Counted from the stretch's first letter, positions 1-8,744 are shown. The stretch: DNA of 64,000 nt from Psychroserpens sp041224425 (GCF_041224425.1 NZ_JBGFGL010000075.1:279742-343741); one strand, 5' to 3'. The notes: a model not told the origin generated them from the sequence alone. Numbers and translations are program-made.

Positions 1-231
1 ATTGATAAGCAGCTCTCCAGCAAGGAAACTTTCAGGACCCAATCCGTAAAGCCCTTTTTTATTTGAAACCGTATCCAACTGAATTTTCCCATCCAATTCA
101 CCTTTCCACATCACATTTTTCATGGCACTCACAACTTTGACGTCAGGATAAGTTTCCGTATGGTTTTCGTTGGATTTACAATTAAAATAAAGAAATATGA
201 AAGTCAATATTATAATGATTCTAATTTTCAT
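1..231 (-). CDS. acetolactate decarboxylase-like lipoprotein (5' part only)
   Basis: The first 77 residues are visible; the gene runs off the left edge. A hydrophobic leader ends in a lipobox-like FNC (Cys18), so the product is probably a periplasmic lipoprotein. Residues about 35-77 contain a pattern (AMKNVMWKGEL, then LYGLGPESFLAGELL) that resembles the N-terminal part of acetolactate decarboxylases (AlsD/BudA), where it precedes the active-site domain. The zinc-binding histidines would lie outside the window, so catalytic competence cannot be judged. Start ATG at 231. Seen: leader and motif. Inferred: family. Confidence 0.6.
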   Translation of the reverse strand, partial: MKIRIIIILTFIFLYFNCKSNENHTETYPDVKVVSAMKNVMWKGELDGKIQLDTVSNKKGLYGLGPESFLAGELLIN

Positions 232-271
232 TATGTTGTTTTTTATAATCGTTAAATTAATAATAAGGTAA

Positions 272-781
272 TTATTTTATGCGTTTCCCTTGGGTTGTAA
301 AGGAAAGTCCTTGCTGTCCATAGGTAGAGATCATTACGCCTTCAAATAAAGGTTCATGTGATTTTTGATGCACTTTCCAATCAAATATGAAATTGGCACC
401 TGTGCCACCTTCTTGATCAACTTCATCAATGACAATTTCAACGGTTTCCATAGGAGCAATAAAAATGGTTTTGTCAAAGTAACTCCTAATGAGGTTTCCA
501 TTTGTATTATAGTAATCGGCTTTATTGATATAAATGGTATCATTTACATTCGTATTCCTCAAACTAACAGTTGCTGTTAGGTTATGGATTCTGTGTTCGG
601 TCTGACTATAAATTTGGGAATAAATAGATAAATATGTTTGTCCGGAAACCAACAGAGAATCCACAGGTAAGTTTTTAACTTCTCTTTTATCCCAATTAAC
701 AGGATCAATAGAACTGATGTCATTTTTTTCCTGACATGACACAAATGCGACTATAATTAGAAACAAAAGTAAATTCTTCAT
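272..781 (-). CDS. DUF3124 domain lipoprotein
   Basis: Small exported protein: hydrophobic N-terminus ending FVSCQ, a lipobox with the lipidated Cys near residue 16 of the shorter form. The body (YLSIYSQIY near the start, SLRNTN, YYNTNGNLIRSY, then GGTGANFIFDW and ISTYGQQGLSFT) matches the conserved pattern of DUF3124, a family of unknown function found as single-domain periplasmic proteins. Two in-frame ATGs exist (787 and 781); 781 gives the more usual MKNLL leader. It lies 40 bp after the decarboxylase-like gene in coding direction reversed order, same strand, and may share its transcript. Confidence 0.85.
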   Translation of the reverse strand: MKNLLLFLIIVAFVSCQEKNDISSIDPVNWDKREVKNLPVDSLLVSGQTYLSIYSQIYSQTEHRIHNLTATVSLRNTNVNDTIYINKADYYNTNGNLIRSYFDKTIFIAPMETVEIVIDEVDQEGGTGANFIFDWKVHQKSHEPLFEGVMISTYGQQGLSFTTQGKRIK

Positions 782-877
782 ATGCATGCAAAACTATACG
801 TAAAACGAACTCCAAAAATAAGATGTTATCTCAATGGTGATAAAGATAGTAAATGTTTATTTGAGATTTTTGATTTC

Positions 878-910
878 TTGTTTCACGTGATTGATTATTA
901 TTTATATTTG
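878..910 (+). promoter_or_regulatory. flavobacterial promoter of the 2OG oxygenase gene
   Basis: TTG at 878-880 followed after 22 nt by TATATTTG at 903-910, an exact match to the Bacteroidota -33/-7 pattern (TTG, TAnnTTTG). Transcription would begin near 917, which rules out the in-frame ATG at 891 as the start codon. Confidence 0.6.
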
Positions 911-968
911 CGCGCTATTTTTTAGATTATTGAATCAGTATCATGATGTGGAGCAATGGCTATCCTGG

Positions 969-1559
969 ATGGATGAGCTCTCCAATAAGGACTATGTTGT
1001 CATAGATGATTTTTTGGATAAAAATTTGTTTGATGACATTTCTTCATTTTTTGAAACCACATTGCCACTATTTTCTAAAGCTGGAATTGGTGCTTTGGAC
1101 AATAATACCATTCGTCATGACATTCGTGGTGACTATACCTATTGGTTGGATCGAAAACGAGATGTTTCATTGTTAGAGTTTTGGACTTTAGTTGATGAAG
1201 CTATTTTTATGTTTAACCGTTATTGCTATTTGAGTTTGTCAGGTTACGAATTTCATTTAGCTAATTATCCACCAGAAGCAAAGTATAAAAAGCATTTAGA
1301 CCAGTTTAATAGCAGAACAAATCGCATGATTACGGTCGTTATCTATCTCAATAACAATTGGAAGCCAGGTGATGGAGGTGAGTTAGAGCTCTTTTTAAAA
1401 GATGGCACGTCTAAAATTGTTGAACCAATAGGATCGAGATGTATCCTGTTTAAAAGTGCAGATCTACCACATCAAGTTTTGAAGTCTAATATCGATAGAC
1501 ATAGTTTAACGGGATGGTTGTTGTATGCGCCATCTGCACTAGGACAGTTTTTCGGATAG
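969..1559 (+). CDS. 2-oxoglutarate/Fe(II)-dependent oxygenase, prolyl 4-hydroxylase type
   Basis: Double-stranded beta-helix dioxygenase. The iron triad is visible as HLD (KYKKHLDQF), then the distal His in DLPHQVL, with the 2-oxoglutarate-anchoring Arg eight to nine residues later (DRHSLTGWL). The segment YLNNNWKPGDGGELELF is typical of the prolyl 4-hydroxylase/PiuC-like group. Substrate unknown. The frame is open from 891, but a good promoter overlaps that ATG, so I choose the next in-frame ATG at 969 (196 aa, starting MDELSNKDYVVIDDFL, which is where homologous proteins usually begin). The 3' end overlaps the convergent gene by 21 bp. Confidence 0.85.
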   Translation: MDELSNKDYVVIDDFLDKNLFDDISSFFETTLPLFSKAGIGALDNNTIRHDIRGDYTYWLDRKRDVSLLEFWTLVDEAIFMFNRYCYLSLSGYEFHLANYPPEAKYKKHLDQFNSRTNRMITVVIYLNNNWKPGDGGELELFLKDGTSKIVEPIGSRCILFKSADLPHQVLKSNIDRHSLTGWLLYAPSALGQFFG

Positions 1560-2051
1560 ATGTAACCATTCTTGTTTTTTGGCTCTCTCTACAAGGCGTT
1601 TGAGTTCGTCTTCTTTTTGAGTGCCAATGAGAAACTTTTTCCCATTATTTAGTTCAATAGCGAGTCCTTTGCTGCCTTTCACGTTATAGACTGTTCCGTA
1701 TTTGGTCCAAATTCTTATTCCCCAACCACCAACAAAACCATAATCTAAAACCTCAGCCGATTTGACGTCAGACCATTGGGTGGTTTTCTTTACAAATGGG
1801 AAAAACGCGAGTCTGATTTCTTTTTTATCTATATGTGTTCTCAATCCCATCACATAGAAAAGAAGTAGAAACAAGAAGATAAATACGGCAAACACGACTA
1901 CTCCAGTATCTGATAGTGGCTTAGTTCCAAATTTTTCACCAAGAATCAATTGCTTGTAAATGGCAAAAATGGGTATAAAGGCAATTCCAATTAGAATCAA
2001 CCATAGCCACCATTGCGTAAATTTCTGTTCTTCTTTAAATTCGGTAATCAT
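1539..2051 (-). CDS. two-TM membrane protein of unknown function, PH-like C-terminus
   Basis: 170 aa. Two hydrophobic segments (about residues 14-33 and 50-70) are followed by a soluble part with the pattern IDKKEIRLAFFPF, WSDVKSAEVLDYGFVGGWGIR, GTVYNVKGSKGLAIELNNGKKFLIGTQ. This alternation resembles bacterial PH-like domains (DUF304 type) that sit on the cytoplasmic face of the membrane. No catalytic residues are evident. It ends inside the convergent oxygenase gene (21 bp overlap), so the two transcripts terminate against one another. Confidence 0.8.
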   Translation of the reverse strand: MITEFKEEQKFTQWWLWLILIGIAFIPIFAIYKQLILGEKFGTKPLSDTGVVVFAVFIFLFLLLFYVMGLRTHIDKKEIRLAFFPFVKKTTQWSDVKSAEVLDYGFVGGWGIRIWTKYGTVYNVKGSKGLAIELNNGKKFLIGTQKEDELKRLVERAKKQEWLHLSEKLS

Positions 2052-2099
2052 GTTTTTTAACAGCTGGGTTCAATACTAAAGTTACTAAAAATGAATGGA

Positions 2100-3065
2100 C
2101 TATTTATTTTTGATTTTATCCCCTTTTATTGGAGAATACTCCTTTTCAATCTTTCCATTGACATAAATTTCATCAAAGAAGCATTTTACACCTGTTGCGT
2201 GGTTCATGTTTTCAATATTTTGAATATGAAAATGTAGATGTGCTTCTGAAGAATTGCCTGAATTTCCGCACAGACCCAATAATTCACCTTGTTTTACTTG
2301 TTGACCTTGTTTCACTACAATTGAATGTTGTTTGAAATGGGCAAAAAACAAATATTCATTGTTGTCGGTTTTAAGAATTACAGTATTACCTGGTACATAA
2401 ATAGGGTTCAACTCTCCAGGTATATTATCTTTTATGCCATCAACGACTAATACAACCTCGGCATCACAAGGTGCGATTAGTTCTTTTCCAAAAGCATAAT
2501 AATCTTCATTGGTTTTACCATCTGTTTTAAACGACTTACCTTCAGCATCAGTGATGACAATATCAAAGGCATGTTTTTGGGCTTCATTTTCCACGTGATA
2601 ATTCAATGCCTTGGTGTCTCCGCCCCAAACAACATCCCATTCTCCTTTAAAAGGAAGTATAAGTGAAGTCGTGTTTCTATCGAGTTTTGGATGATTGCTT
2701 TCAACAAACGGTTTTACAAACAGACCATTAATTTCTGCTTTGGCATTTAGTGAAATATTTACCGATAAAACCGCTTTTTCAAATTGTGTTTTGTACGATG
2801 CATACGATCCCTTTTCATATTTGATAAACTCACGGTTCTTGATTTTACCAACTTGAAGCATCAGTCCTTTGAGAAAATCGGTTGTTTGTTCCAGTGGTAA
2901 GGCACTTTTCATTTCCGATGAGAAAAGGTTAAAAACGTTTTGATAATCTTCTGCATTATAATATTCCACAAATTCGTCAGATACTTTTTTGTACGTTTCT
3001 TTTTCAGATTGTGAACAAGCACCAATAGGAAGAATTAATAAGATTATTAGGATTAATTTTTTCAT
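2100..3065 (-). CDS. M23 (LytM-type) metallopeptidase lipoprotein
   Basis: 321 aa with a lipobox (IGACS, Cys17). The N-terminal part (YKKVSDEFVEYYNAEDYQNVFNLFS) looks like a DUF3887-type NTF2-fold domain. The C-terminal part carries the LytM zinc site: HAFD about residue 165 (H-x-x-D) and the closing HLHFH near residue 278, with GNSGNSSEAHLHFH in between as in active family members. M23 enzymes cut peptide cross-links in peptidoglycan or act as their scaffolds. The three expected zinc ligands are present, so it is probably active. It is a single gene with an upstream TATCTTTA-type -7 box near 3106. Confidence 0.88.
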   Translation of the reverse strand: MKKLILIILLILPIGACSQSEKETYKKVSDEFVEYYNAEDYQNVFNLFSSEMKSALPLEQTTDFLKGLMLQVGKIKNREFIKYEKGSYASYKTQFEKAVLSVNISLNAKAEINGLFVKPFVESNHPKLDRNTTSLILPFKGEWDVVWGGDTKALNYHVENEAQKHAFDIVITDAEGKSFKTDGKTNEDYYAFGKELIAPCDAEVVLVVDGIKDNIPGELNPIYVPGNTVILKTDNNEYLFFAHFKQHSIVVKQGQQVKQGELLGLCGNSGNSSEAHLHFHIQNIENMNHATGVKCFFDEIYVNGKIEKEYSPIKGDKIKNK

Positions 3066-3125
3066 TAATAATAAGTATTTATTTATTAAGATTTAAATCT
3101 ATTATAAAGATAAGTTTTTAGTTGT

Positions 3126-4673
3126 CTATTCTATAACTAGGTCTATTAATTGAGTTTTAGCACCATCTCCAGGACGATTTGCATAACCGTTGACTAAGGT
3201 TCCTTCGGGATTGTAAATTAAGTAATGTGGAATGGTTTTGATACCAAGATCTTCAATTACTTTAGAAGTATTTCCATTTTCTACGAAATAATTTTGGCTT
3301 TCAGAAAGTCCTTCCGAAGTAAGTACTTTCGACCAATTTTCTCGTTTGTCATTTAAACCAATATAAATGAATTCAATATTCTTGTCCTTGAGTTCGTTTT
3401 TTAGTTGCCTTGAAGCAGGCATCGCTTCTAAGCAAGGCTTACACCAACTTGCCCAAAAGTCGATGTAAAGCCATTTTCCTTTGTTTTGTTTTAAAACTTG
3501 AGTGTAGGTTAGTGTATCTTTTTCAAGAGTAGTTAAAATCAATTGTTCTGATTTATTGAAGTCTAAGTTATAGGTGTCAATCAATCGATCTATTTGCTCT
3601 GTATTTGTGCTATGCTTTTGTAGTTTTTCAAGATATTTCTCTTTGTCGGCTACTTTAAAATCCCTTCCGATGCCATGGTACGCATCATGTAATAAAAAGT
3701 TTTTTGCAGTCTGATTGAATCTTTTGTCTTTTAAAATCGAATCGAAACGAATTCTGGAATCAATATAATATCCTCCTGAATTTCCGTTGTTTTCTTTTAT
3801 GAAAGGTATCTCATATTGAGAGATATCGATTAAATAATCCCTAAAGAATGAAAAGGTCATTAATGAATCTGTTTGTGAAAGATCAAATCCGTGAACTATA
3901 TCGATTGTTTCGTCTCCTTTCAAGGATTGATTTAATTCCAGCCATTTTTTCACACCTTTATTTTTTTTGTGTTTTTCCATTAACATGTTCAAGGCTTCTT
4001 TCCTATAATCATAATTCAGTTTTGATATTTGTCCATTTTGAAGTAAGGAATCCAAAAGAGTTATCTCTCTATGGAAATCGTTTTGGGCTTCCATGTAGTA
4101 TTCAATCGATTTTTGCTCATGTTCATCAATTCGATCATTAAGAAATAGGTTTCCAAAAACTAAGTAATGGCTGGTGTACTTGTTGTCAAATAAGGTTTTT
4201 AGTCTATAGCTGTTGTAGTTTAGCTCCTCATCATTAACGGTTCTGTTTACAACTGTTGCTTTGGGAATACTGTGCTCATAATTAAAGATTACAGTATCTC
4301 CATTTTTAACCAAAAAAGTTTCTTTTATTGAGGTGTAAAAATTGTTGGTTGAGAGTTCTAAAAAATCAGAATAGCATTCAATTGTAATTGTATCTCTGGT
4401 TTGGGGCTTTGGTATCCAATTTTGAATGCTATTCATTTTATCTAGATAAGAAAAGCCATTGTTACTGTAGAATGTTCTCGGACCAGTACTGTCGATTAAT
4501 TTTTTTCCAATACTATCCTGTTTGATAAAGTGTAAATACTTTTTTGGAGCGTTAATGGAGATAAGAACAATTCTGTTCGGTTTTGGTTCTTCAATAACGG
4601 AAACCTTTTTGTCATCTTTACAACTAAAGACTAAAAATGTAAGACATAAAATAATTCCTAGCTTAAGATTCAT
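3126..4673 (-). CDS. TlpA-type thioredoxin-fold lipoprotein
   Basis: 515 aa. Lipobox LVFSCK (Cys18). The last 150 residues form a TlpA/ResA thioredoxin domain with WASWCKPC as the redox CxxC and a cis-Pro region (GIKTIPHYLIY). The long N-terminal part is the poorly conserved region seen in Bacteroidota TlpA-like disulfide reductases (DUF4369-like). Role by family: periplasmic thiol-disulfide exchange. A second protein of this architecture lies in a cassette at 31266-32723. Monocistronic by spacing (60 bp to the M23 gene, 130 bp to acr3). Confidence 0.88.
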   Translation of the reverse strand: MNLKLGIILCLTFLVFSCKDDKKVSVIEEPKPNRIVLISINAPKKYLHFIKQDSIGKKLIDSTGPRTFYSNNGFSYLDKMNSIQNWIPKPQTRDTITIECYSDFLELSTNNFYTSIKETFLVKNGDTVIFNYEHSIPKATVVNRTVNDEELNYNSYRLKTLFDNKYTSHYLVFGNLFLNDRIDEHEQKSIEYYMEAQNDFHREITLLDSLLQNGQISKLNYDYRKEALNMLMEKHKKNKGVKKWLELNQSLKGDETIDIVHGFDLSQTDSLMTFSFFRDYLIDISQYEIPFIKENNGNSGGYYIDSRIRFDSILKDKRFNQTAKNFLLHDAYHGIGRDFKVADKEKYLEKLQKHSTNTEQIDRLIDTYNLDFNKSEQLILTTLEKDTLTYTQVLKQNKGKWLYIDFWASWCKPCLEAMPASRQLKNELKDKNIEFIYIGLNDKRENWSKVLTSEGLSESQNYFVENGNTSKVIEDLGIKTIPHYLIYNPEGTLVNGYANRPGDGAKTQLIDLVIE

Positions 4674-4804
4674 GCTGTTTCTTCATATAGTTTTTAGAAA
4701 ACACTAAAAAAGGAAAATTTAGTTCTTTGGTTTTCCTAAAGATTAGTAGAATTAAAGGTAACCATTATAAATGAAGAAATTCCTGAATCTATTCTAAAAG
4801 AGAC

Positions 4805-5839
4805 TTATCTGAAATATTTTTTTCGCAACCAAAAAGAAACCCGAACCAATAAGATCAGTGCTGGAACTTCAACCAAAGGACCAATGACTCCCGCAAATGC
4901 TTGACCAGAATTTAATCCGAAGACTGCAATCGCCACAGCTATGGCTAACTCAAAATTGTTTCCTGCAGCTGTAAATGCTACTGAGGTTGTTTTATCATAA
5001 GTGCCACCAGCAGCTTTAGTAATAAAAAAGCCAATGATAAACATCAGTGCAAAGTAAATCAGTAACGGAATGGCAATGATGACTACATCCATAGGAATGT
5101 CAACAATCAATTCTCCTTTAAGCGAAAACATAATCACAATTGTAAATAACAGAGCGATCAAAGTGATAGGAGATATTTTAGGAATAAAGGTTTTGGTGTA
5201 CCAATCTTCACCTTTCAGTCGAACCAGAATCAATCGACTTAAAAAGCCCATTATGAATGGGATGCCTAAATAAATGGCAACGCTTTCAGCGATGGTTCCA
5301 ATGGAAATATCGACAATAGCACTTTCAAATCCAAAATAGGGAGGAAGTACTGTAATAAAAATCCATGCATAAAAACTATAGGCAAAGACTTGAAAAATAC
5401 TGTTTAAGGCAACCAAACCAGCACCATATTCACTACTGCCTTCCGCGAGGTCATTCCAAACCAATACCATAGCGATACATCGTGCAAGTCCGATTAAAAT
5501 TAAACCAACCATGTACTCAGGATAATCTCTTAAAAACGTAATTGCCAAAATGAACATCAGAACAGGTCCGATAATCCAATTAAGCAGTAATGAAATCGAT
5601 AAAATTTTTGTGTTTCTGAACACTTTTGGCAAGAGTGCATAGTTCACTTTAGCCAAAGGAGGATACATCATCAAGATCAAACCAATAGCTATTGGAATGT
5701 TTGTGGTACCACTGTTGAAAGCATTAATGATATCAGGAAAGTTTGGAAAAAAATATCCAATTCCGACACCCAATGCCATGGCAACAAAAATCCATAATGT
5801 TAGATTCTTGTCTAGAAAACTCAGTTTTTTGGTTCCCAT
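4805..5839 (-). CDS. acr3: Acr3-family arsenite efflux permease
   Basis: 344 aa with about ten transmembrane helices. The Acr3-specific Cys in the fourth helix is visible (GLARC, Cys121), as are NSIFQV and the AFTAAGNNFELAIA segment typical of the bile-acid/arsenite transporter superfamily. It exports arsenite (and possibly antimonite) using the proton motive force. It is the last gene of the ars operon, 3 bp after the arsenate reductase gene, so reduction of arsenate is directly coupled to export. Confidence 0.95.
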   Translation of the reverse strand: MGTKKLSFLDKNLTLWIFVAMALGVGIGYFFPNFPDIINAFNSGTTNIPIAIGLILMMYPPLAKVNYALLPKVFRNTKILSISLLLNWIIGPVLMFILAITFLRDYPEYMVGLILIGLARCIAMVLVWNDLAEGSSEYGAGLVALNSIFQVFAYSFYAWIFITVLPPYFGFESAIVDISIGTIAESVAIYLGIPFIMGFLSRLILVRLKGEDWYTKTFIPKISPITLIALLFTIVIMFSLKGELIVDIPMDVVIIAIPLLIYFALMFIIGFFITKAAGGTYDKTTSVAFTAAGNNFELAIAVAIAVFGLNSGQAFAGVIGPLVEVPALILLVRVSFWLRKKYFR

Positions 5840-5842
5840 ATC

Positions 5843-6475
5843 TTACGGTTTTAGTTGTGAAAACGCATAGTGTAATTCGGTAGCGATTTGAAGACTACGT
5901 TCCATATATTTTTCCTTTTGCTGAGGTGTATTGTCAAATGCTTTTGGATCTTCAAAAGTTATAGGTACACGCTTTTCAGCACCTGTAACAAACGGACAGG
6001 CTTCATTGGCCGAATCACAGGTCATGATAGCAATAAAGTCTGATTTCGGATTAAAATCATGGTCCAATGTTTTTGAAAATCCTATGATTGGATGCTCATT
6101 TTCAGCGTATTTGATGCTGTAGACTGGATTTGAGGTATCAGATAATTTCTGTACTTGAAATCCTGAATCCGTTAAAGTTTCAGCAACCATAGGAAACAAT
6201 GCTGTAGCTTCCGTTCCAGCAGAATAACAATACACATTTTTTAATTCAAAATAATGTGCTATGGTTTGTGCCCAAATTTGTGATAAATGACTTCTGCGTG
6301 AGTTGTGGGTGCAAATAAAGTTGATACGAATTGTTTGATCGTTTGAGAGTTTTAATTGCATAAACTCAATTAAAGGCTGTAGAATAGCTTTCCTATCTTC
6401 TGAAATTGATTGGACATTTAGCGAGTTTGTCAAGTTTTCTATTTCAGGAAACAAAGTTGATTTTGTTGGTGTCAT
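5843..6475 (-). CDS. arsenate reductase, low-molecular-weight phosphatase fold
   Basis: 210 aa. The phosphatase loop CX5R is visible as CTHNSRR (Cys55-Arg61), preceding SHLSQIWAQ as in LMW tyrosine-phosphatase-type ArsC proteins. Two more Cys (TCDSANEACPF) lie at the position of the redox Cys pair that thioredoxin-coupled enzymes use to resolve the disulfide. Reaction: arsenate to arsenite in the cytoplasm. The N-terminal 45-residue extension is usual in the Bacteroidota version. It sits between DUF6428 and acr3 in a tight operon (3 and 9 bp gaps). Confidence 0.92.
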   Translation of the reverse strand: MTPTKSTLFPEIENLTNSLNVQSISEDRKAILQPLIEFMQLKLSNDQTIRINFICTHNSRRSHLSQIWAQTIAHYFELKNVYCYSAGTEATALFPMVAETLTDSGFQVQKLSDTSNPVYSIKYAENEHPIIGFSKTLDHDFNPKSDFIAIMTCDSANEACPFVTGAEKRVPITFEDPKAFDNTPQQKEKYMERSLQIATELHYAFSQLKP

Positions 6476-6484
6476 ATCAAATGA

Positions 6485-6952
6485 TTAGCAGCAATTACCA
6501 TCTGGTGAACAACATGGTTCATTACTAAGTTCGGATAGTTTTACCTTTTGTTTTTCCATTGGAACTCCACATTTGTCTTTAGCCAAACAGTCAGTTTTTT
6601 TTGACGTCAGCAAGAAATTCGTTCCATCAAACTCAAGTCCGAATTTACCAATGGTATCTGTTTGGTATTCCACTTCAATTTCAGAATCCTCAATTTTTAA
6701 GACTTCTTCGGAAAGCTCGATGATGTTCAATAATTTCTTCGGATGTAATCTATGGTCGTAATCATTGGCATTCCATAGTTGAAAGTTGACGACGTTTTCA
6801 GTTCTTACTGTTCCACCACAATCAATGAAGTGTTTTGAGATTTTACCGACTTCAGTGACGTGGAAATGACTTGGAACTAGGTCTCCATTTGGTAATTGAA
6901 AGCCTATGGTTTCCAATTCTTCTAATGCTGATTTTACTTCTGATAATTTCAT
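6485..6952 (-). CDS. DUF6428 family protein of the arsenic operon
   Basis: 155 aa. The pattern LVPSHFHVTEVGKI, FIDCGGT, FQLW and RLHPKKLLNII matches DUF6428, a family almost always found next to arsR/arsC in Bacteroidota. The function is unknown. The Cys-rich tail (CLAKDKCGVP then EPCCSPDGNCC) suggests binding of a soft metal or metalloid, such as As(III) delivery or buffering; that is inference. It lies between arsR and arsC, and its own upstream gap carries a second copy of the operator-like element. Confidence 0.88.
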   Translation of the reverse strand: MKLSEVKSALEELETIGFQLPNGDLVPSHFHVTEVGKISKHFIDCGGTVRTENVVNFQLWNANDYDHRLHPKKLLNIIELSEEVLKIEDSEIEVEYQTDTIGKFGLEFDGTNFLLTSKKTDCLAKDKCGVPMEKQKVKLSELSNEPCCSPDGNCC

Positions 6953-6964
6953 TGTATTTTATAT

Positions 6965-7000
6965 ATTTGTTTATTGCGATTTTACGATTAATAGATTTAA
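6965..7000 (-). promoter_or_regulatory. second copy of the ars operator-like element
   Basis: This 36 bp segment in the gap between arsR and the DUF6428 gene repeats the element upstream of arsR almost exactly; both contain ATTACGATTAATAG-type sequence (here TTTACGATTAATAGATTTAA). Two copies in front of two adjacent genes suggest that ArsR binds both and controls the regulator and the resistance genes separately. Confidence 0.55.
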
Positions 7001-7006
7001 ATTTTT

Positions 7007-7336
7007 TTAGCAGCAACTTTTTTGAGATATATCTTGATCAAGAAACTCTAACATAACAGCTTTCATAGTGGACCAATTTTCTTTGTCGATACAATAACAA
7101 ACGCTCGTACCTTCAACATTTCCTTTAATTAATCCTAAGTTTTTCAATTCTTTAAGGTGTTGTGAAATAGTAGGTTGTGCCAGACCAATTTCATCTACCA
7201 AGTCACCACAAACACAGGTATTGATCTTGAAAAGGTGTTGTAAAATTGCCACTCTTGCAGGATGTCCAAAAACCTTTGCAAAACGAGCAATTTCATTTTG
7301 ATGGTCGGTAAATATTTCAGTTTTAGCTAAGCCCAT
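7007..7336 (-). CDS. arsR: ArsR/SmtB-family metalloid-responsive repressor
   Basis: 109 aa winged helix-turn-helix. The metal site of classical ArsR (ELCVCDL) appears as TCVCGDLV (Cys41, Cys43) at the start of the DNA-recognition region AQPTISQHLKELKNLGLI. An extra CC pair closes the protein. Family role: a dimer represses the operon and is released by As(III)/Sb(III). It is the first gene of the arsR-DUF6428-arsC-acr3 operon and is preceded by a palindromic element at 7344-7378, the likely autoregulatory operator. Confidence 0.95.
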   Translation of the reverse strand: MGLAKTEIFTDHQNEIARFAKVFGHPARVAILQHLFKINTCVCGDLVDEIGLAQPTISQHLKELKNLGLIKGNVEGTSVCYCIDKENWSTMKAVMLEFLDQDISQKSCC

Positions 7337-7343
7337 GTGTTTT

Positions 7344-7378
7344 ATTTGTATATTGCAATATTACGATTAATAGTTTTA
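7344..7378 (-). promoter_or_regulatory. ars promoter/operator upstream of arsR
   Basis: Contains the 12 bp perfect palindrome ATATTGCAATAT followed by TACGATTAATAG, immediately before the arsR start. A near-identical element lies at 6965-7000. Position and symmetry fit an ArsR dimer site; the assignment is inferred. Confidence 0.6.
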
Positions 7379-7393
7379 ATGTGCAAGTTAATT

Positions 7394-8236
7394 TTATTGT
7401 CCGATGGATTTTTCCATTAAGATTCGCCAAACATTCATGTGTAACCACTCATCATAAAAGAGAAAGTGTTTGTATTGAGGAAGCTTGACCTTATTTGGAA
7501 TTTCAAAGAATGGTATGCCATCTTGTAGAGCTTTTTCAGTTGCTCGATACAGATCTTCAAAATATTGGATTTGAAGCTCTATATCTTTTCTGCTTCCTAT
7601 AGGTCTTACATGCGCCATATATAAGTCATTAAACTCCAACTTTTCAATTTCATATAAATCTTCAAGCCATTGTTTAGGTTTAGCATCTGGCAAATAGGTG
7701 TATAGTACACGATCTGGTACAACCAAGTCAACTGTAAACACAGCGTTGTATTCTGGAAACCTAAAGATAGTCATACCGCTACCATGGTTTCTTCCATAAT
7801 AGAACAATTCAACTTGTTTGTTTCCCAAAGTGATTGAGTTTTGATTGCCTTTCCAAATGGAATCTGGTGTGATGATTTTTTTGTTTTCAGCTAAATTTTT
7901 AAAAGCTTCTCCATGCATTATGAATTCTGCACCTTGATCTTTATATGTTTGTCCGCCACCATTATGGTCCCAATGGTTATGACTGTAAATGACATATTTT
8001 ACTGGTAGATTGGTCTTTTCTTTAATGAGTTGCATTGTTTTTTTAGCAATGGCATCGTTAATGGGATCAATCACAATAACACCATCAGGAGTAATATAAT
8101 AGAGTGAAAACACGCGATCACCTACAAGATATATATGGTCATTGGCTTTGTACTCCTTGATAGTGGTTTGCGCAATGCATACATTACTGAACAGTAATGC
8201 TATAATTAATAAAAGGGTATTCTGTAATTTGATCAT
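7394..8236 (-). CDS. metallo-beta-lactamase-fold hydrolase, exported
   Basis: 280 aa with a cleavable signal peptide (ends CIAQ, about residue 22). The zinc signature HxHxDH is seen as HNHWDHNGGG near residue 106, and the third-site His in YYGRNHGSGM. A downstream Asp (FTVDLVVPD) completes the metal set. It resembles subclass-B-like MBL hydrolases of unknown substrate; a true beta-lactamase role cannot be assumed. Its start overlaps the cupin gene stop by 4 bp (ATGA), so the pair is translationally coupled. Confidence 0.88.
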   Translation of the reverse strand: MIKLQNTLLLIIALLFSNVCIAQTTIKEYKANDHIYLVGDRVFSLYYITPDGVIVIDPINDAIAKKTMQLIKEKTNLPVKYVIYSHNHWDHNGGGQTYKDQGAEFIMHGEAFKNLAENKKIITPDSIWKGNQNSITLGNKQVELFYYGRNHGSGMTIFRFPEYNAVFTVDLVVPDRVLYTYLPDAKPKQWLEDLYEIEKLEFNDLYMAHVRPIGSRKDIELQIQYFEDLYRATEKALQDGIPFFEIPNKVKLPQYKHFLFYDEWLHMNVWRILMEKSIGQ

Positions 8237-8739
8237 TCGTGAGTTAATTTTGATATGATTTCTTGATGTTCAGGAAACTCTTTGAGCAGGTCTTGACGCT
8301 TGGCAAGTTGAAAATCGTCAAAATCAAAACCAGGCGACACCGTACATCCTATTAAGGCATAAGAATCCTTAGGTTCGATTTCTGCGGCAAACCAACTTCC
8401 TGCCTTAACAACAAACTGTGGGACTTGCTTATTTAAAATATCCGAACCAATCATTTGTTTTAGATAGGTGCCATCTTCTGATATCAGGTGTAAGCTAATT
8501 GGCGATCCATCATAAAAATGCCAAATCTCATCTTGATTGATTTTGTGAAATGCTGAAAAATTTTCTGAGGTCAGTAGAAAATAGATACAGGTGGAGTAGT
8601 TTCTTGTTCCGCTATAATTTTCAGATAAGTGTTCCTTTGGAATACGTTCACGGCATCTATAGGTTTCCTTGAAAAATCCGCCCTCAGGATGTGGTTTCAG
8701 ATCTAGTTCAGTAATAAGTTTTTTTAAGTGATGGTTCAT
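8233..8739 (-). CDS. cupin-fold protein, DUF985
   Basis: 168 aa. The sequence LDLKPHPEGGFFKETYRC at the N-terminus, followed by STCIYFLLTSENFSAFHKI, DEIWHFYDGSPISLHLI and GCTVSPGFDFDDFQLA, is the full-length DUF985 cupin pattern. Metal-binding His and Glu are present (HKINQDEIWHFY). Biochemical role unknown; members have been compared to germin- and epimerase-like cupins. First gene of a coupled pair with the MBL hydrolase, and 5 bp from the TauE permease gene, so all three probably form one transcript. Confidence 0.9.
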   Translation of the reverse strand: MNHHLKKLITELDLKPHPEGGFFKETYRCRERIPKEHLSENYSGTRNYSTCIYFLLTSENFSAFHKINQDEIWHFYDGSPISLHLISEDGTYLKQMIGSDILNKQVPQFVVKAGSWFAAEIEPKDSYALIGCTVSPGFDFDDFQLAKRQDLLKEFPEHQEIISKLTHE

Positions 8740-8744
8740 GTTTT

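Noticed and set aside
891..968. Upstream ATG at 891 for the 2OG oxygenase
   Set aside because: It overlaps a full TTG-N22-TATATTTG promoter, and the added residues are not typical for the family.
7394..8236. Antibiotic resistance beta-lactamase
   Set aside because: The MBL zinc motif is present, but it is shared by many hydrolases, and the context (cupin, TauE permease) does not suggest drug resistance.
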